64,000 nt of DNA from Inia geoffrensis (GCA_036417435.1 CM070904.1:58963408-59027407); one strand, 5' to 3'. Positions 46,456 through 59,854 are shown, numbered from the stretch's first letter. Numbers and translations are program-made. Notes: generated by a model from the sequence alone, not told the origin.

Positions 46456-47335
46456 GTGAATCCACACTGAAGGAATTATGTATTCCTTTCAAATAATGTA
46501 AATGGATGCAGTGGCAAATCATCTGCCTGAGAAGACTGGAAATAATATCGAAAACAGAATCCTGATGTCTTGATTTCTGTGCTCTCAACACATGCCACAA
46601 AAGCAGTTGTGCATTTCTCAGTTGAGTTAAATCTGATCAGGGCATAGGAGACTTTGCTTCCAGATGAATAGTTAGTTCATGAAAGAAAATCACTCCAGTC
46701 TCTGGTTGGAGTGTGTAGAAAGTAACAGAAAAAACAAAGAAAATAAATAAATCTATTGGTTACAATTATCTTTTTGTAAGATGCAGAAACAGTGCTTTAA
46801 ACCACACTGTATAGGGAACTGCTTAAAAAATAGAAAGAGAAAAGAGCTTACTATATGCATTAGGCAAATTCAATTTGCACATAAATTAGAAACTTGAGTA
46901 GCAACAATTCAAAGACTGATGAAGAAAAGCTACTGTATCAGCGGGTTTACAATCTAGCCAGTCTGGTATCTTGACTGAGTTGTAAATAATGAAACCTCAA
47001 TCTGTTCTTCAAATATATTTTATGAACAGTTTAGAATTTTTAGAGCATGCGTCATAGGTTCAGAAATAAAGTCTAATTAACTAAAGGGGAATGTACTAGC
47101 ACAAAAGCATTCTGACTTCATAAAAATTTCTTCTGTGTGCTGATTAAAATGGGTCATGCTCACACCTAGAAAACACTACTAATTTATAAAGATGTATTTA
47201 GTTTCAGGTTAAAGGTTTGTCATGAACTGTATATGTCATTTGGAGAAAGGCTTTTCTTTTATGGCTTTCATATGACATGATCAATATTTCTCAGTCTTTG
47301 TTTATTTGTCAGAAGTACAGACAGATGAGCCTTAT
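46456..47335. other. Unrecognised AT-rich non-coding DNA
   Basis: No gene or repeat is recognised. Confidence 0.4.
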
Positions 47336-47338
47336 ATC

Positions 47339-47415
47339 GGGTTGGCCAAAAAGTTTGTCCAGGTTTTTTTCATAACATCTTACAGAAAAACCCAATCTAA
47401 CTTTCTGGCCAACCC
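47339..47415. mobile_element. Mariner-derived MITE
   Basis: A 77 bp hairpin element. GGGTTGGCCAAAAAGTTT at the left is matched by the reverse complement of AACTTTCTGGCCAACCC at the right, and the inner arms pair around CATAACATCTTACAG. This is the tiny mariner-type element common in cetartiodactyls. No transposase is present. Confidence 0.9.
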
Positions 47416-47420
47416 AAAAT

Positions 47421-48100
47421 TTTTCTAAAACAGATTCCAACTTCTCTGACGTTACTTCTGAAATAAGTCCTGTATAAAGTGAGATTGTAAAGTCACTGAA
47501 AATATGACATTTAAAATTCTTTTAGAGAAGGTTGTGTGGAGATCAAACCACAGAAGGCCAGGATGACTTGCTATGGTTCTAAAGGAGTAGTAAATTACGT
47601 GAGTCACATTTAATTTTTCAGTTGAGTGTCTTCCACTGAGAAAAGTGTAACTTTCTATGCTGGAGATAATGCTAGAAGAGAATTGTGATAATTTATGACA
47701 GACAGGATATAGAGAATCCTGATACAGTAGATATTGATAGCTGTTCACCAAAATCTGTTTCCTCTTCTTCCTGGACACACAGCTAGTACATTTCCCAGCC
47801 TGACTTGCAGTTAGATGTGGGCCTCTGACCCCATCTACCCAATGGAATGTGAATGGTATCTCCAAGTAAGGCCAATAAAACCTTCCCTATGGGTTCCTCC
47901 ATGTTCTTTTCCTTCTGCCTACTGGTCGTAGATGATGATGTAGATGTAGATGACTCTAGGAGACAGAGGCGGCTCCAGAGGAGGGAATGATTATTGTTAA
48001 GTGAATCACGATGGGGAGGACAACCCCTTGTTGACAAAGAACATTTGTGATTTTGTCTATTAGGGAATGAGACATATACATACATATTTATTTATAATTG
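47421..48100. other. Unassigned; 47690-48070 looks like an old repeat
   Basis: AATGGAATGTGAATGGTATCTC, CCAATAAAACCTTCCCTATG, CTCCATGTTCTTTTCCTTC and GGAGGACAACCCCTTGTTGAC occur in an order I associate with an interspersed mammalian repeat. The family is not known to me. The 137-codon minus frame at 47452-47865 has no motif. Confidence 0.3.
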
Positions 48101-49514
48101 TATACAAATTTATTTATGTTTATTTTAATATTATTATTTATATGCGTTTATATATGTTTCTATAATTTTCAGTATTAGCCTATCCTACTACATCTGGTTA
48201 TAATAATTTTCTTATATCTTAGTTTATTAAAAAAAAAACAATCCTTATAGGTTGGACTATACCAAGTGCTTGCTTATAAAGCACACTCCGTAGGTTTCAC
48301 TGAGGGTTCCTTGTTAGGTGCTTTATGAAGACCAATGTTAGCTTTGGTCAGACAGATGATGAAATTTGGAGCACTGGGAGATTATGATTTGGAACACAGT
48401 GTGACTTAGTAGGGATGGTATCTGGATTTCTCAATTAGAGTTTCCAATTTTCTTTCCTAGAATTTCCAGGTTTTGAAAGCTTTGGCTCTGTCATACCATA
48501 ATGTAAAGACTCATTCCAAAGGCAACAAGGAAAACAACTTCTCTTTTGTAGAAAACTCTTACACATCACCATTTGTATGCAATGTTTTTGTTGTCATGTA
48601 TTTTTTGTTGCTGTCACTGATATGCTGATGATATGCTATTGCTATCTGGAATGTATTCAGCTACATACCACTGATTTCATTTTTGTGCAGAGAAGCAAAA
48701 GCCTGAGACTTTAGCAATGATTACAATCTTCTGCTCACTTAAGAAAGGCCGGGAGGCACAGGTTTTGCTACACGATACAAAAGGAGAGAGAGAGACAGAC
48801 AGACAGACAGAGAATGGTGATAATCTTATTAACTTAGAGTTTTTCATAGCCTTTGAATCTTTGTGCTGCAGAGTGAGAATTTTGGTAGGTAGTGGCTAAA
48901 TTTTAATTTTGTTGTTGACTTACCATCAACCCAATACTTCTTTAAGAAATAAAAAACGGAAACTGCTGATATGGAAACAAATCAGAAATTGAAACTTCAA
49001 AAAAAATTTTTTTTAATTAGTGTACTGTTAACCAAAATGAAAATTATTCTGTTTCTCTCCATACTTGTTAAAGAATTAAAATGCATGACTATATGATGGA
49101 AATGTACACGTGTGTGCATGTGTACATATATATATACTTCATTATTTATTTTTTTAAACAATCCTGAGAAAAAATTCCATATTTTGGAAGAATAAGACAC
49201 TACACATATCCATGTGTTTCAGTAATCATCCCTGAAGCAGCAGTGAAAAACATTTTTATGTCAAATAAAGAGACATTTAATGAGAGCCAACTACAGTGGC
49301 CCAAAAGGCACCATGCTAACTGGTGAAGGAATAGGTATGAATAAGACATACTCCCATACCTTCAATCTCTAGTCAAGCTCCCTGGGACTAATCAGAAGCG
49401 AATGTTAATTGTCAATATACTTTCTACCTTGCTAGAGACAAGTGAACACTCTCCTGAGATTTTGCTTACACGCTGGCTAAACTAAATACTATATTTCCAT
49501 CTATTGGGAAGTTG
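48101..49514. other. Unrecognised non-coding DNA
   Basis: No gene is recognised. There is a small GAGA/CAGA simple repeat at 48784-48812. Confidence 0.4.
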
Positions 49515-49725
49515 CATAAACCATGGCTTTGGAATTAGAAAGTTGGGTTCAAATTCCAGGTTTCAGCATATAAAACTCTGTGTTGGGCAAGTTCCGTGCA
49601 GGCATGTTACTGAGTCTTACTCTGCCTCAGTTTCCTCATCTGAAAATATGTATAATAAATAAACTTAATAGTTGTAAATGACTCAGCAATTGCCGGATAT
49701 GTGGTGAGTGATCAACAGTAGTAGT
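49515..49725 (+). repeat. MIR, near full length
   Basis: CATGGCTTTGGAATTAGAAAG, TTGGGTTCAAATTCCAGG, GTTGGGCAAGTTCCGTGC, TCTGCCTCAGTTTCCTCATC and GAAAATATGTATAATAAATAA follow MIR order on the plus strand. Confidence 0.8.
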
Positions 49726-49864
49726 GCTTGAAGAAAAGAAGAATACTATCTACAACTTTGAAGCACTGAGCAAATAACTGAAAAAACTAACTTGTTTTTA
49801 GTACAAATTGTACATATTGCATTTGCAACATATGCAGTTTGATTTACTGCTCATGGACTTCATT

Positions 49865-49995
49865 TGAGCTCAAAGAGCTCACCTTTTCCAGAGGGGAAAG
49901 CTGAATTTCAAAGGGGTTGAGAGGTTTACCCAGGATCATCAAGCCATTGATTGACAGGGATTAAGGTTTTTATCCAAATGCATGTGACTCCACCA
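49865..49995 (-). repeat. MIR-like fragment
   Basis: AGGGGAAAGCTGAATTTCAAA, GGTTGAGAGGTTTACCCAGG and ATCATCAAGCCATTGATTG follow reversed MIR order. Confidence 0.55.
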
Positions 49996-50087
49996 CACCT
50001 CACAGTCATAATAAAAGTTAACTTGCTAAGCAATGGCAAAAGTTAACAGGAGTGAAAATACTCACACAAATGTCTGAAAAAAAACAA

Positions 50088-50292
50088 TTTTTTTTTTTTT
50101 CCGGTACGCGGGCCTCTCACTGTTGTGGCCTGTCCCATTGCGGAGCACAGGCTCCGGACGTACAGGCTCAGCGGCCATGGCTCACGGGCCTGGCCGCTCC
50201 GCGGCATGTGGGATCTTCCCGGACTGGAGCATGAACCCATGTCCCCTGCATCGGCAGGCGGACTCTCAACCACTGCGCCACCAGGGAAACCC
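50088..50292 (-). mobile_element. CHR SINE, short form
   Basis: Reversed copy: T13 tail, CCGGTACGCGGGCCTCTC, CATTGCGGAGCACAGGCTCC, B-box side and CACCAGGGAAACCC. A-rich flanks make the target duplication unclear. Confidence 0.94.
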
Positions 50293-50293
50293 A

Positions 50294-51339
50294 AAAAATA
50301 CCAAATATTAACTAATTATCCAAGTCAAGATCAAAATTGCCTCATCTTTAAAATTAGATTCTTTAAATGTCAGTTTCCACTTAAGGGCCACTGTTAGGTA
50401 TATTCTAAGACAAGCAGAGCTGAAGAGCTAGAGGGTATGCACTGTCCTACCTGTGCATGTTGTCCTGAGTAAAGCCTTCCTCTAATCTTTGATGTGACTC
50501 ACGCTTTTTGAAGTAGATAGCCTAAGCCACTATTCATAGCTCTTTGCACTTAAATATCTGGCTGCACTGTGACTGGGAGTTAATAATCCCACTACCTACA
50601 GTGTATATGTGTGGCTGTGTGAGCCTTAGAGTGGAATGAGACATAGCAGTAGATTGGGAACCACAGCTATGAATATGCCTTGAAAGAAATGGCTTCCTTT
50701 GGGTGATGTGCAAGTAGATTTACTCTATGATGAGAAAGTCTTATTCCCCTTCGTATTCTTCCATTGTCCCTGAATTAAAATAATCCCCTTCCTAATCACC
50801 GACCTCCTCACCATTTCATTTTGGATTGATAAAAATCCACTTCCTTGATGAAAGAAAGGGTTTCTGCATTTAATGAAGAGGATGAATTATTGTTTAAGAG
50901 GTGGTTTTCAGATTGAGAAATGGACATTACACTCAAATAATTAAGATATGGTAGTAATTGAATGGAGCATGGTATTTTAGTTCCTTACTACTAAAGGTTT
51001 TAGAAATGTTTAAAGTCCTTCTGAATATTTAATATGGAAACAAGTTTACTGCTTACTCACTAAATTCATTGAAATTCAGAAAAAATGAAGACAAGAGTAT
51101 CTAACATTAGATGTTTTATAAAGGATATTTGAGAATTCTTAAACCGTGAAAGTGGCTCTTATGTTTCACAAGGCAGCCATGCACTGGTTATTCACCTCAA
51201 ATTAGAGATCTCTCAAAATTCTTTGTAAAATTGGACAGGTGCAGGTTGAGACAAGTGGCATTTAGCAATTTGACTGTGGAGCACATTTTCCAAGGCTAAA
51301 AATGATGGCAAATGTGTCTACATGATGCTTTAGAGAGTG
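50294..51339. other. Unrecognised non-coding DNA
   Basis: No gene or repeat is recognised. Confidence 0.4.
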
Positions 51340-51515
51340 CTATCCAATTGAGCTTTCTGTGATGAAGGAAATAATTTCTATCTACACTGTCCAATGTGGT
51401 AGCTACATGTGGTTATCGAGCCCTTGAAAGGTGGCTAGTGTGATTTTAATTAAATTTAAATTTAAATACGTAGCTAGTGGCTAACTGTATCGAATAGTGC
51501 AGCTTGTGCATACTG
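51340..51515. mobile_element. hAT-type palindromic MITE
   Basis: GTGCTATCCAATTGAGCTTTC and ACACTGTCCAATGTGGTAGC on the left mirror GTAGCTAGTGGCTAACTGTATCG on the right, with GTGGCTAGTGTGATTTTAATT and AATTTAAATTTAAAT in the middle. This is the layout of a common mammalian non-autonomous hAT element; I am unsure of its exact name. Confidence 0.65.
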
Positions 51516-53112
51516 ATGTTAATGTGTCATTGTTTTTAATGATTTAAAGAGATGATAAGATTAAGGTAATAGGACTTTAAACTCTAGAAGATGATGGTAG
51601 CAGCCAATTTACTTTGCTGCTAGTAGCATTTACTTTGCAGATTTCCTTTTAGACTGAGACTTCTTAATAATTCCAAAGTAGAAAAAGAAAGTGTTCTTTG
51701 TTTAAATATGGCCATTTAAGAAAATTGTTGCTACCATTTCCTGGCTGATTTAAATACTTTAACCTATCATTCATTTCTTTACAGGGATAAATTTGTTTTC
51801 AGACTTCTATCCAATGATGGGGAGTCATGCTTCACAGGTCTGACAGGTTTCACATGAGAGCATGTTGACATATTTATTGGCTACCAATGGGTATAATAAA
51901 ATGGGCAAAATGAACAAAGGATAAGGTAGTTCATGCAGCATGTAGTCCCATTATTTTGCAATATAAAAAACCCTCATCTTATTGCAGATCAAAAAGCATT
52001 TCACAAATTCCCCAAACAAACATAAATAAGAGAAGAAACATAAAACTACATAACTCCATGAAATAAAGTTCAGCAGCACTGGGAAAGGTAATGGTTCCGC
52101 ATTAAGTCATTAGGTTGAACAGAATCAGTGCATGAAGTCAAAAGTTATAAGAAACCAATCATCTGTCTCTATCTGTAATTCTCTTTCATCCCTGCTTTGA
52201 GAGGCCTGTCTTCCTAAGAAGTAGCAAACTGCACATGTCCTGGATGCCATGGCTGATACCAAAGACTGAGAAATGCTCCAGTCCTACTTCTCAGAGGGAA
52301 TCCCTGACTCATAAGGAGTTTGGATTCGAATCACTGTTAGCAATGTGAGGTGATGAGATGATGGAAAAACTAAGGGAAACAAAGTTCTTTGGAATGGAGC
52401 AGGGCACAAACATGTGTGGATCTACATCCAGTAAAGATTTAAACAGTGATAACAACAACACACATATATTCTAAGAAATGTGAAATGAAAACCAGGCTGT
52501 ACTCAGAAAAACAGTTTTTTAGACTTCTCTTAAGTGGTAATTGAATCTAATGTTACAATCAAAAGAATAGAGTTGACAATTGTTTTGCATATGTTGACAG
52601 AAATTTATTACTTGATTTCACACAAGACTTTTCTAAAGTCCTTTTGAAGATACTTGGGAATTAATCATAAATAATGTAATTAAAGCATGCTATATGAAAT
52701 ACAAAACGGACAGAAATATCTGAATAATTCAGTTCATGGGCTTTTTTTTTCATGAAATCTCTATATAGTCACCCTTATTTCTGTCATCGACGTTAAGCGT
52801 TCACACATTGTAACACGTACATTAAATTTACAGATAAACCAGTGGATATGGCCGTGGGAAGTAGCATCTTAATGTGGGAATCAATTTTACCATTTTTTTT
52901 TCCATTTTTGCTTCCTTGTAATTTTTATCTGATAGATTGCCTTGACAAAAGTTCTTTTTAGTGGCTCTCAGTCTCTAATTTTACCTAACTTTTTATCAAC
53001 AAGCACAGTGCAGAAAATTAAACAGAAGCAATTACTTCATGAAGTAAGCATATTTTTGTTATAAACTACAGGAGATAACACTAGAAAGCTCTACTCTGAA
53101 TTCTTTCTCTAT
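51516..53112. other. Unrecognised non-coding DNA
   Basis: No gene or repeat is recognised. Confidence 0.4.
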
Positions 53113-54870
53113 TATGGTAAAAAAACACATTACATTAATCAGCTTAACTACTTTTAAGTGTACAGGTCAGTAGTCTTAAGCATATACACATTGTTGTGCA
53201 CCAGATCTCTAGAATGCTTTCATTGTGCAAAACTGAAACTCTATACCTATTAAACACTAACTCCTCCTAGCCCTTGGCAACAACCTTCTATTTTCTGTTT
53301 CTATGATTTTGATTGCTTTAAATACTTCATGTGAGTGGAATCATACCATATTTGTCCTTTGTGACTGGCTTATCTCACTTGGCATTAGTGTTCTTGAGGT
53401 TCATCCATGTTGTAGCATGTAATTGGATTTCCTTTTTTAAGGCTTCATAATATTCCTTTGTATGTATATAATACATTTTCTTTATCCATTCATCTGCTGA
53501 TGGATATTTGAGTTGCTTACACCTCTTGGCTATTGTGAATAATGCTGTGATGAACATGGGTATGCAAACATCTTTTCAAGGTTCGACTTTGAATCCTTTT
53601 CGATGTGTACCCAGAAGTCGGATGGCAAGATCCTATGGTAATTCTATTTTTAATTTTTTGAAGAACTGCCATGCTGTTTTCCATAATAAATGCACCATTT
53701 TACATTCCCACCAACAGTGCACAAGGGTTCCAATTTCTCCACATCCTCACTGACACTTGTTATTTCCGTTCTTTTGATAGTGGCCATCCTAATGGACGTG
53801 AGATGATATCTCGTGGTTTTGATTTGCATTTCTCTTATGATTAGCTATGTTGAGCATCTTTTCATATGCTTGTTGGTTATTTGTATATCTTTTTTGGAGA
53901 CATGTCTATTCAAATCTTTGCCCATTTTTCAATCAGGTTTTTGTTGTTATTGTTGCTGAGTTGTAGAAATTCCTTATATACACTAGATATTAACCCCCCG
54001 ATGACCTGCAAATATTTTCTCTCATTCCAGAGACTGTTTTCACTCTCTTGATTGTTTCCTTTGATGTGCAGAAGTTTTAAGTTTGATGTAGTCTCACTTG
54101 TCTATTTGTGCTTTTGTTGCCCTCACTTTTGGTGTCATATCCAAAAAATCATTGCTAAATCCAATGTCTTGAAGCTTTTTCCCTCTGTTTTCTTCAGGAG
54201 TTTTATAGTTTTAGGTCTCACATTTAGATCTTTAATCCATTGTGAGTTAATTTTTGTATATGATGTAAGATGAGGGTCCACATTCATTCTTTTGTATGTG
54301 GATATCCAGTTTTCCCAATACCATTTGTTGAAGAGATTGTCCTTTCCCTAAATTTTGGCATCCTTGTCAAAAATCATTTGGCCATATATACAAGGGTTTA
54401 TTTCTGGGCTCCCCATTCTGTTCCATTGGTCTATATATCCGTCTTCATGCCAATACCACACCATCTTGATTACTGTTGCTTTGTAGTTTATTTTAAAATT
54501 AGTAAATATGAAGCCTCTAACTTTGTTCTCTGACAAGATTGTTTGGCTGTTCAAGGCCCCTTGGGGCTCCTTATGAATTTTAGACTTTTTTCCTATTTCT
54601 GCAAAAAATGCCATTATGATTTTGATAGGGATTACACTGAATCTGTAGATCACTTTGGGCAGTATGGATATTTCAACAACAGTAACTCTTAATCCATAAG
54701 CACAGAATGTCTTCTCATTTATTTGTATCTTCTTCAATTTCTTCCAGCAACACTTTGTAGTTTTCAGTGTACAAGTCTTTTACCTCCGTGGTTAAGTATA
54801 TTCCTAAGTATTTTAAACTTTTTGATGCTATAGAAAATGAGATTTCTTAATTTCCTTTTTGAATTGATCT
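53113..54870 (-). mobile_element. Old L1 (ORF2 3' half and 3' UTR), dead
   Basis: Reversed L1 in collinear order. The 3' UTR blocks TTTTAAGTGTACAGGTCAGTAG, TTGTGCACCAGATCTCTAG and AGTGGAATCATACCATATTTG come first. ORF2 follows, where the minus frame at 53375-53557 reads [20 protein letters not shown], then CACCAACAGTGCACAAGGG and CACTGAATCTGTAGATC (plus strand). Frames are broken throughout. It reaches about 54870 without ORF1. Confidence 0.9.
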
Positions 54871-55664
54871 CTTCTGAATACTTAAGTGGGCAACTTAATG
54901 TTCTAATATGAAAACAAGCAACTGACCATCTTAAGTTCTTTATCACCAAGGCAAGAAGTCGGAAAAAAGGGCATTATTTTACTACCAGTTGGCCCCCTGC
55001 TCCTGCAGTGCTGAATGGTCTGATTTAAATACGGGAAGACATTTAAAAAATACCCCATGGTGGTTGCTGCATACTGGAAGACAAACACTTTATCATCTTT
55101 TTTTAGTAAAAACTGTATCAGGAATCTAAGTAAAAATCATTTTTCATTATAACATGCTAAAAAATCCTATTGAATTTACCATGCTACAGTAACAAAAATT
55201 ATAAATGACTATGTGAAGTAGTGCAACATATAAATGTATACTTTACACTCTTGCTGCATCTATGCATGTCAAACTGTTATGTTATTTTTTTCTGAATTAA
55301 GTCTGTCTGCAAACTTGCTTTAATGACGTAAAGACATTTTTAACAAGAAAAATATTCCAGGGCTTTAGTCCTATATTTATATGAATTATCATTGAGTTTC
55401 TACTACATGCCACTGTATATGACAGACTAAGTACAATTTGTTTACTAGTAAAGGAAGAGACAGAAAACAAACCAGCAAACAAATTATCTGAGTAAGACAG
55501 ATTATAAATTCAGATTGTAAATTCCATGAAAGAAACAATGAAGGGGCATGGGATAGAGAGTCTGCAGGAGGGGGAGGTAGTCAGTTTGGACGGGTAGAAA
55601 CAGATTTTTTCAGAGAGCATTCTAGAAGAGACAGGAAGGCAAAAAATTAAAAGAAACGGCCAGG
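54871..55664. other. Unrecognised non-coding DNA
   Basis: No family is recognised. Confidence 0.4.
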
Positions 55665-56060
55665 TCAAGATTTGGGGACAGGATGCTCACCTGCACAGAT
55701 GAATAATAAAAGTGCAAATCTCTAGGCACAAATTACTTGGCATGCGCAACACAAACGAGTACAGTGCTGCTAGAGCTGAGTAAGGAAACAGAATGGTAGG
55801 AGCTGTGATCAGAATGAGAAGAAGGGGTCAGTTTATTCAGGGCTTTGTAGACCACGGTAAGGAATCCGAATTTTATTTTACATGTAGTCAGAAGCCAATG
55901 AAGGGTTCCCTTCCTTAGAAATGAAATTACATAAGCTACATGTCCAAAAGATAATATTGACTGTAGAACAGAGAAGGGATGCAGGGGAGTAAGAGAGGAA
56001 GCAGTTGGGCTGCCGTAGCAATCCAGGCAAGAGCTGATGGTGGCTTGGATTAAGCTAGGC
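55665..56060 (-). repeat. L2 LINE fragment
   Basis: CAGGGCTTTGTAGACCACGG, AAGCCAATGAAGGGTTCCC, GCAATCCAGGCAAGAGCTGA and TGGTGGCTTGGATTAAGC are reversed L2 blocks in order. The 121-codon minus open frame at 55733-56098 reads through the coding direction of L2 but is interrupted relative to the family. Confidence 0.65.
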
Positions 56061-57454
56061 CATAGATCATACAAGGTGGCAGACTGCCCAAATAACATAC
56101 AGAAACATCAATGCATAGAAAAAGTAAGGAACGTATGTGATTTCTTGGGCATACCATTTATTGGGCTTTACTAAATGAACTTCATGACTTCCCTTGGAGT
56201 TCAACTTTTAGGTATTCCATCCTGAGGGTGATTTACAGATAATTATCAAACTTGTTTTTACAGGAAGACAAGAGAAGGAAAAATCCATTTTAAACAGACC
56301 AATTAAAAAGACGTATTCTACTTAATGAGTAGGAGTTGTGTTTTTCACTTGAAACGACTGAAAAAAAATGTTTTTAGAGGAAATTGATTTAATTGAAGCT
56401 ATTGCCAAGCATTGCAAATATGTTTGGTTCCTGCCACCGTTCCCAGGAATTTATAAATGGGTTCAGAATGTTGTTCGGGCACCAGAAAATAAACCTCCAA
56501 GCTATTTACTACCTCCATGATATATAAAGTTTGCAGTTTTGATTTTGTGTGATTATGTTCAGCAATGGTGACCTTTAGAGGCAACAATACTGAAGTGTAA
56601 TGAGGAGATGTTTGATCACTGGTATACAATGAAGAGTTGGTGCTGCTTCCCCATTTCTTCCCGGAATTCGTGAAATTCAACTGACAGGCTTTAACCTTTA
56701 GATTGCTGAAGTTATAAAATGTATAGGGATTTAGGCTGTTTATACAACACGTTAGATATATGAAATTTTTAGACACTGTAGTTTCTTTTATCATCTGGTA
56801 AAATGATTTTGTATATTTAATAATATCAGTCATTGGTAACCACGACAGGCTGCACTTGGGTACATCAGAAAGTATATGAAGTGCAGGTTGATGAAAGTAA
56901 AAGTGGCGGCCATCAAGTAAAATAAATAGAAAGTGGGTATTCTCCCCAGACGAGGCGTTTTCCGAACAGATGAATAAGGCTCCTCTGCTGCTTCCTTCCC
57001 TTCTAGGCTAGCAAAGAAGCTAGTAAGAGATAACCCCTAGGCCCTGCTGGCTAAATTTTTTTTGAACTTACGAATGTTTTAAATAAAGAAAGGTAAGTGT
57101 GAGGTGTTAATGGATTAGAGGCTCTGATTACCAGATGGAATCCCTTTTGGAGGTACAATCAGTGATGCAAATGTTACTAAGGGAGAAAGGAAACCAACGA
57201 GAAGAGAAGCTCAGTAACAACACACATATAAAAGAAGCAAATGATTAGTAAATGAACTACAGAAGCTACTTCTGAGCATTCATGGAAATAAGAAATTTCC
57301 ACCAAATGCAATGTTTATGCATCTTGCTTAGATGATTACTCCAAGGCAACAGAATACATTTATTAAATACCTAGCTACATTAGAAGATTCCAGAGATGAA
57401 TCAACCAGCATGATCACTGGCCTCTAGAATCTAGTTCTTTCAAGGACAAGTTCT
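56061..57454. other. Unrecognised non-coding DNA
   Basis: Nothing is assigned. The 144-codon minus open frame at 56399-56833 has no recognisable domain and AT-rich composition like its surroundings. Confidence 0.4.
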
Positions 57455-57550
57455 AATCCTATTTCTCTTTGTACTCCTAGTTTCTCATATAGAATCTGGC
57501 AGATAGACACAATAAATTTGTACTGGATGACTGGAGGAATGATTGAAGGT
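57455..57550 (+). repeat. L2 3' end fragment
   Basis: TTCTCTTTGTACTCCTAGTTT, AGAATCTGGCAGATAGACAC and AATAAATTTGTACTGGATGA follow L2 3' end order. Confidence 0.55.
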
Positions 57551-57608
57551 TAAGACTAGCAAAGAAGAATTAAACAATGTAACAAATGACATGATTAAAG
57601 AATTGATA

Positions 57609-57816
57609 GGGCTTCCCCGGTGGTGCAGTGGCTGGGAGTCCGCCTGCCGATGCAGGGGACACGGGTTCGTGCCCCGGTCCAGGAAGATCCCACGTGCCGC
57701 AGAGCGGCTGGGCCCGTGAGCCATGGCCGCTGAGCCTGCGCGTCCGGAGCCTGTGCTCCGCAATGGGAGAGGCCACAACAGTGAGAGGCCCGCATACCGC
57801 AAAAAAAAAAAAAAAA
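57609..57816 (+). mobile_element. CHR SINE, short form
   Basis: GGGCTTCCCCGGTGGTGCAG start, B-box GGGTTCGTGCCCC, GGCCCGCATACCGC end and A tail. Target duplications AAAGAATTGATA (57597-57608) and AAAGAAAATTGATA (57817-57830). Confidence 0.95.
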
Positions 57817-57830
57817 AAAGAAAATTGATA

Positions 57831-59546
57831 GTTTATATTCCATATATAAAAAGGAGAGCAATGTGAATAATGCAGCCTGTTTCCTAAAGAAAATCAAGTT
57901 CACTGAATGTTTAGAAGAGCTAGAGCCAAGAAGATACCTTTGAAAGCTCATTCTGTTGGATCAGGAAATGTTTTCAAAGGGGGTGAAATTAAAAATATAA
58001 TTAGAAGCAAGTCTTAGTGATATGTGGGACATAGAGGGTATTTTCTTGGGTGTTTTGCACTTGGATTCAAGGCCTTTCTAAAAGACATAGGTTTTTAGGG
58101 TTCCATAAAGAAAAAAAAGAATTCACCTGCTAAAACATGAACTATGCTTCTATGTATTTCCTATACCTCGTAGCTGTCAACATTAACCTTTGACAATTTA
58201 GAATATAAATGTCTCTGAAAGAAGTTATTCCTGTCTTATCCTAAGAATCAACTGAAAAGAAAAAGCCTTGAAAATTCATCTTGCACAGTCCTCCTATGAC
58301 GCTAGGAATAAATGTATCTCACCCATCAAAGAGATGGTCGTTCGTTCTATGGGGATGGGTGAATTATAGTCTTACTCGGTAGATTCTTTTACTATAAAGC
58401 ACTTACACACTGCAAAAAAAATCATGTGAGCCACCCATTCTCTGTCTCCAATTATATTTCCATTGTGTACTGGTGTCTAGATTAGTGGTTTTCAAACTGC
58501 TGTGGGGAGAGAACCCATCCAGTTCTCTAGAGGTGCTTCAGTGGTTACGGTGAAGGTGTGGTGAGTGAGCAAGCTCTTCTTGATTTTCTTTGGCTAGACA
58601 AGTTCCACTTCATAAAACTGCATTTGATGAAAGGCTTCTGGTGCTAAAATAAAGTTGGGACCTATCAGTATGTACAGAAATATCTGTTTTGGTTCAGTTT
58701 TGAGGCTGAGATCTATAAACAGCTATTTTGTTACAGACTACTCTCCATAGCTTGATTTCTTTTAAACTGGAATTGCTTTTAAATTTTAAATGTTACTTTA
58801 AATATTAAAGATTTTGAAAACTCACAGGGTATAGCAACAGCAAGGCTTGATCCTGGTTTGGGAGATTGTATATAATTTGGAAGGCCCTCTTAAAAAATGT
58901 AATACAGAATTATGAATACAAAATTCCCAGAGCTTCTGCCAGATCCTTGGGAGCGGCCCACATAACTGAAGGGTGCTGAGTCTTCATTAACCTTATAATA
59001 AAGCCTCCTCTGATTAAGACGTGGGAAGAAAGAATGTTAACGTGAGTCCATGCCTTTTAACATGCACATCATTTATGACAATTCCAGGAAAACAGGACAG
59101 CTGTGCAAAAGCAACCAGATTCAATATTTTTTTAATCTGAAGATTAGAAGAGGAAATTGACTAAAGGTGAAATATATTTTTAAATGACCACAAGTCATAA
59201 GGTATAGCTATTTATCAAAGAACTACACGAAAGAGGTAGGGAAATGTCCAAATTACGTTGCATACTAAAGTAGATTTAAGGGCTTCATTGTGGTGTGATG
59301 ATGTCATGAGGACTGTCTCAAGGTCTGAGACTGTTAGAATGCATTGAAGTAAGAGCAGGAATAAAAGCAACTCACTCTGTGACACTCTGATATGACGAAA
59401 ATATCTAAATTCAGTATCTTTGGGGCTTTCAATTTCTGATCCCTCTATAATATCACTAGAAATTAATTTCTAAATTTGGATTTTTGTTATCCAAATGAGA
59501 TATAAACTAGAAATGTTAAAAGTGACATCATAATTATTTTAGAGCT
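57831..59546. other. Unrecognised non-coding DNA
   Basis: No gene or repeat is recognised. Confidence 0.4.
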
Positions 59547-59564
59547 CATGGTGGCTTATTTTAT

Positions 59565-59787
59565 TGTTTTTGTTTGTTTTTTTTTTGTTTGTTTTTGTGG
59601 TATGCGGGCCTCTCACTGCTGTGGCCTCTCCCACTGCGGAGCACAGGATCCGGACGCGCAGGCTCAGCGGCCATGGCTCACGGGCCCAGCCGCTCCGCGG
59701 CATGTGGGATCCTCCTGGAGCGGAGCACGAACCCGTGTCCCCTGCATTTGCAGGCGGGCTCTCAACCACTACACCACCAGGGAAGCC
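59565..59787 (-). mobile_element. CHR SINE, short form, with perfect 18 bp target duplication
   Basis: Reversed copy with a T/G-rich tail (TTGTTTTTGTTTG units), GTGGTATGCGGGCCTCTC body, and CACCAGGGAAGCC start. The 18 bp repeat CATGGTGGCTTATTTTAT at 59547-59564 and 59788-59805 is identical, which suggests a comparatively recent insertion. Confidence 0.96.
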
Positions 59788-59854
59788 CATGGTGGCTTAT
59801 TTTATAAATAACCAAGGTAGGTGAAATAACCTTGTTCCTTTATTATTTTTAATT

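Noticed and set aside
56399..56833. 144-codon open frame on the minus strand
   Set aside because: No motif, signal or conserved pattern, and composition matches the surrounding non-coding DNA.
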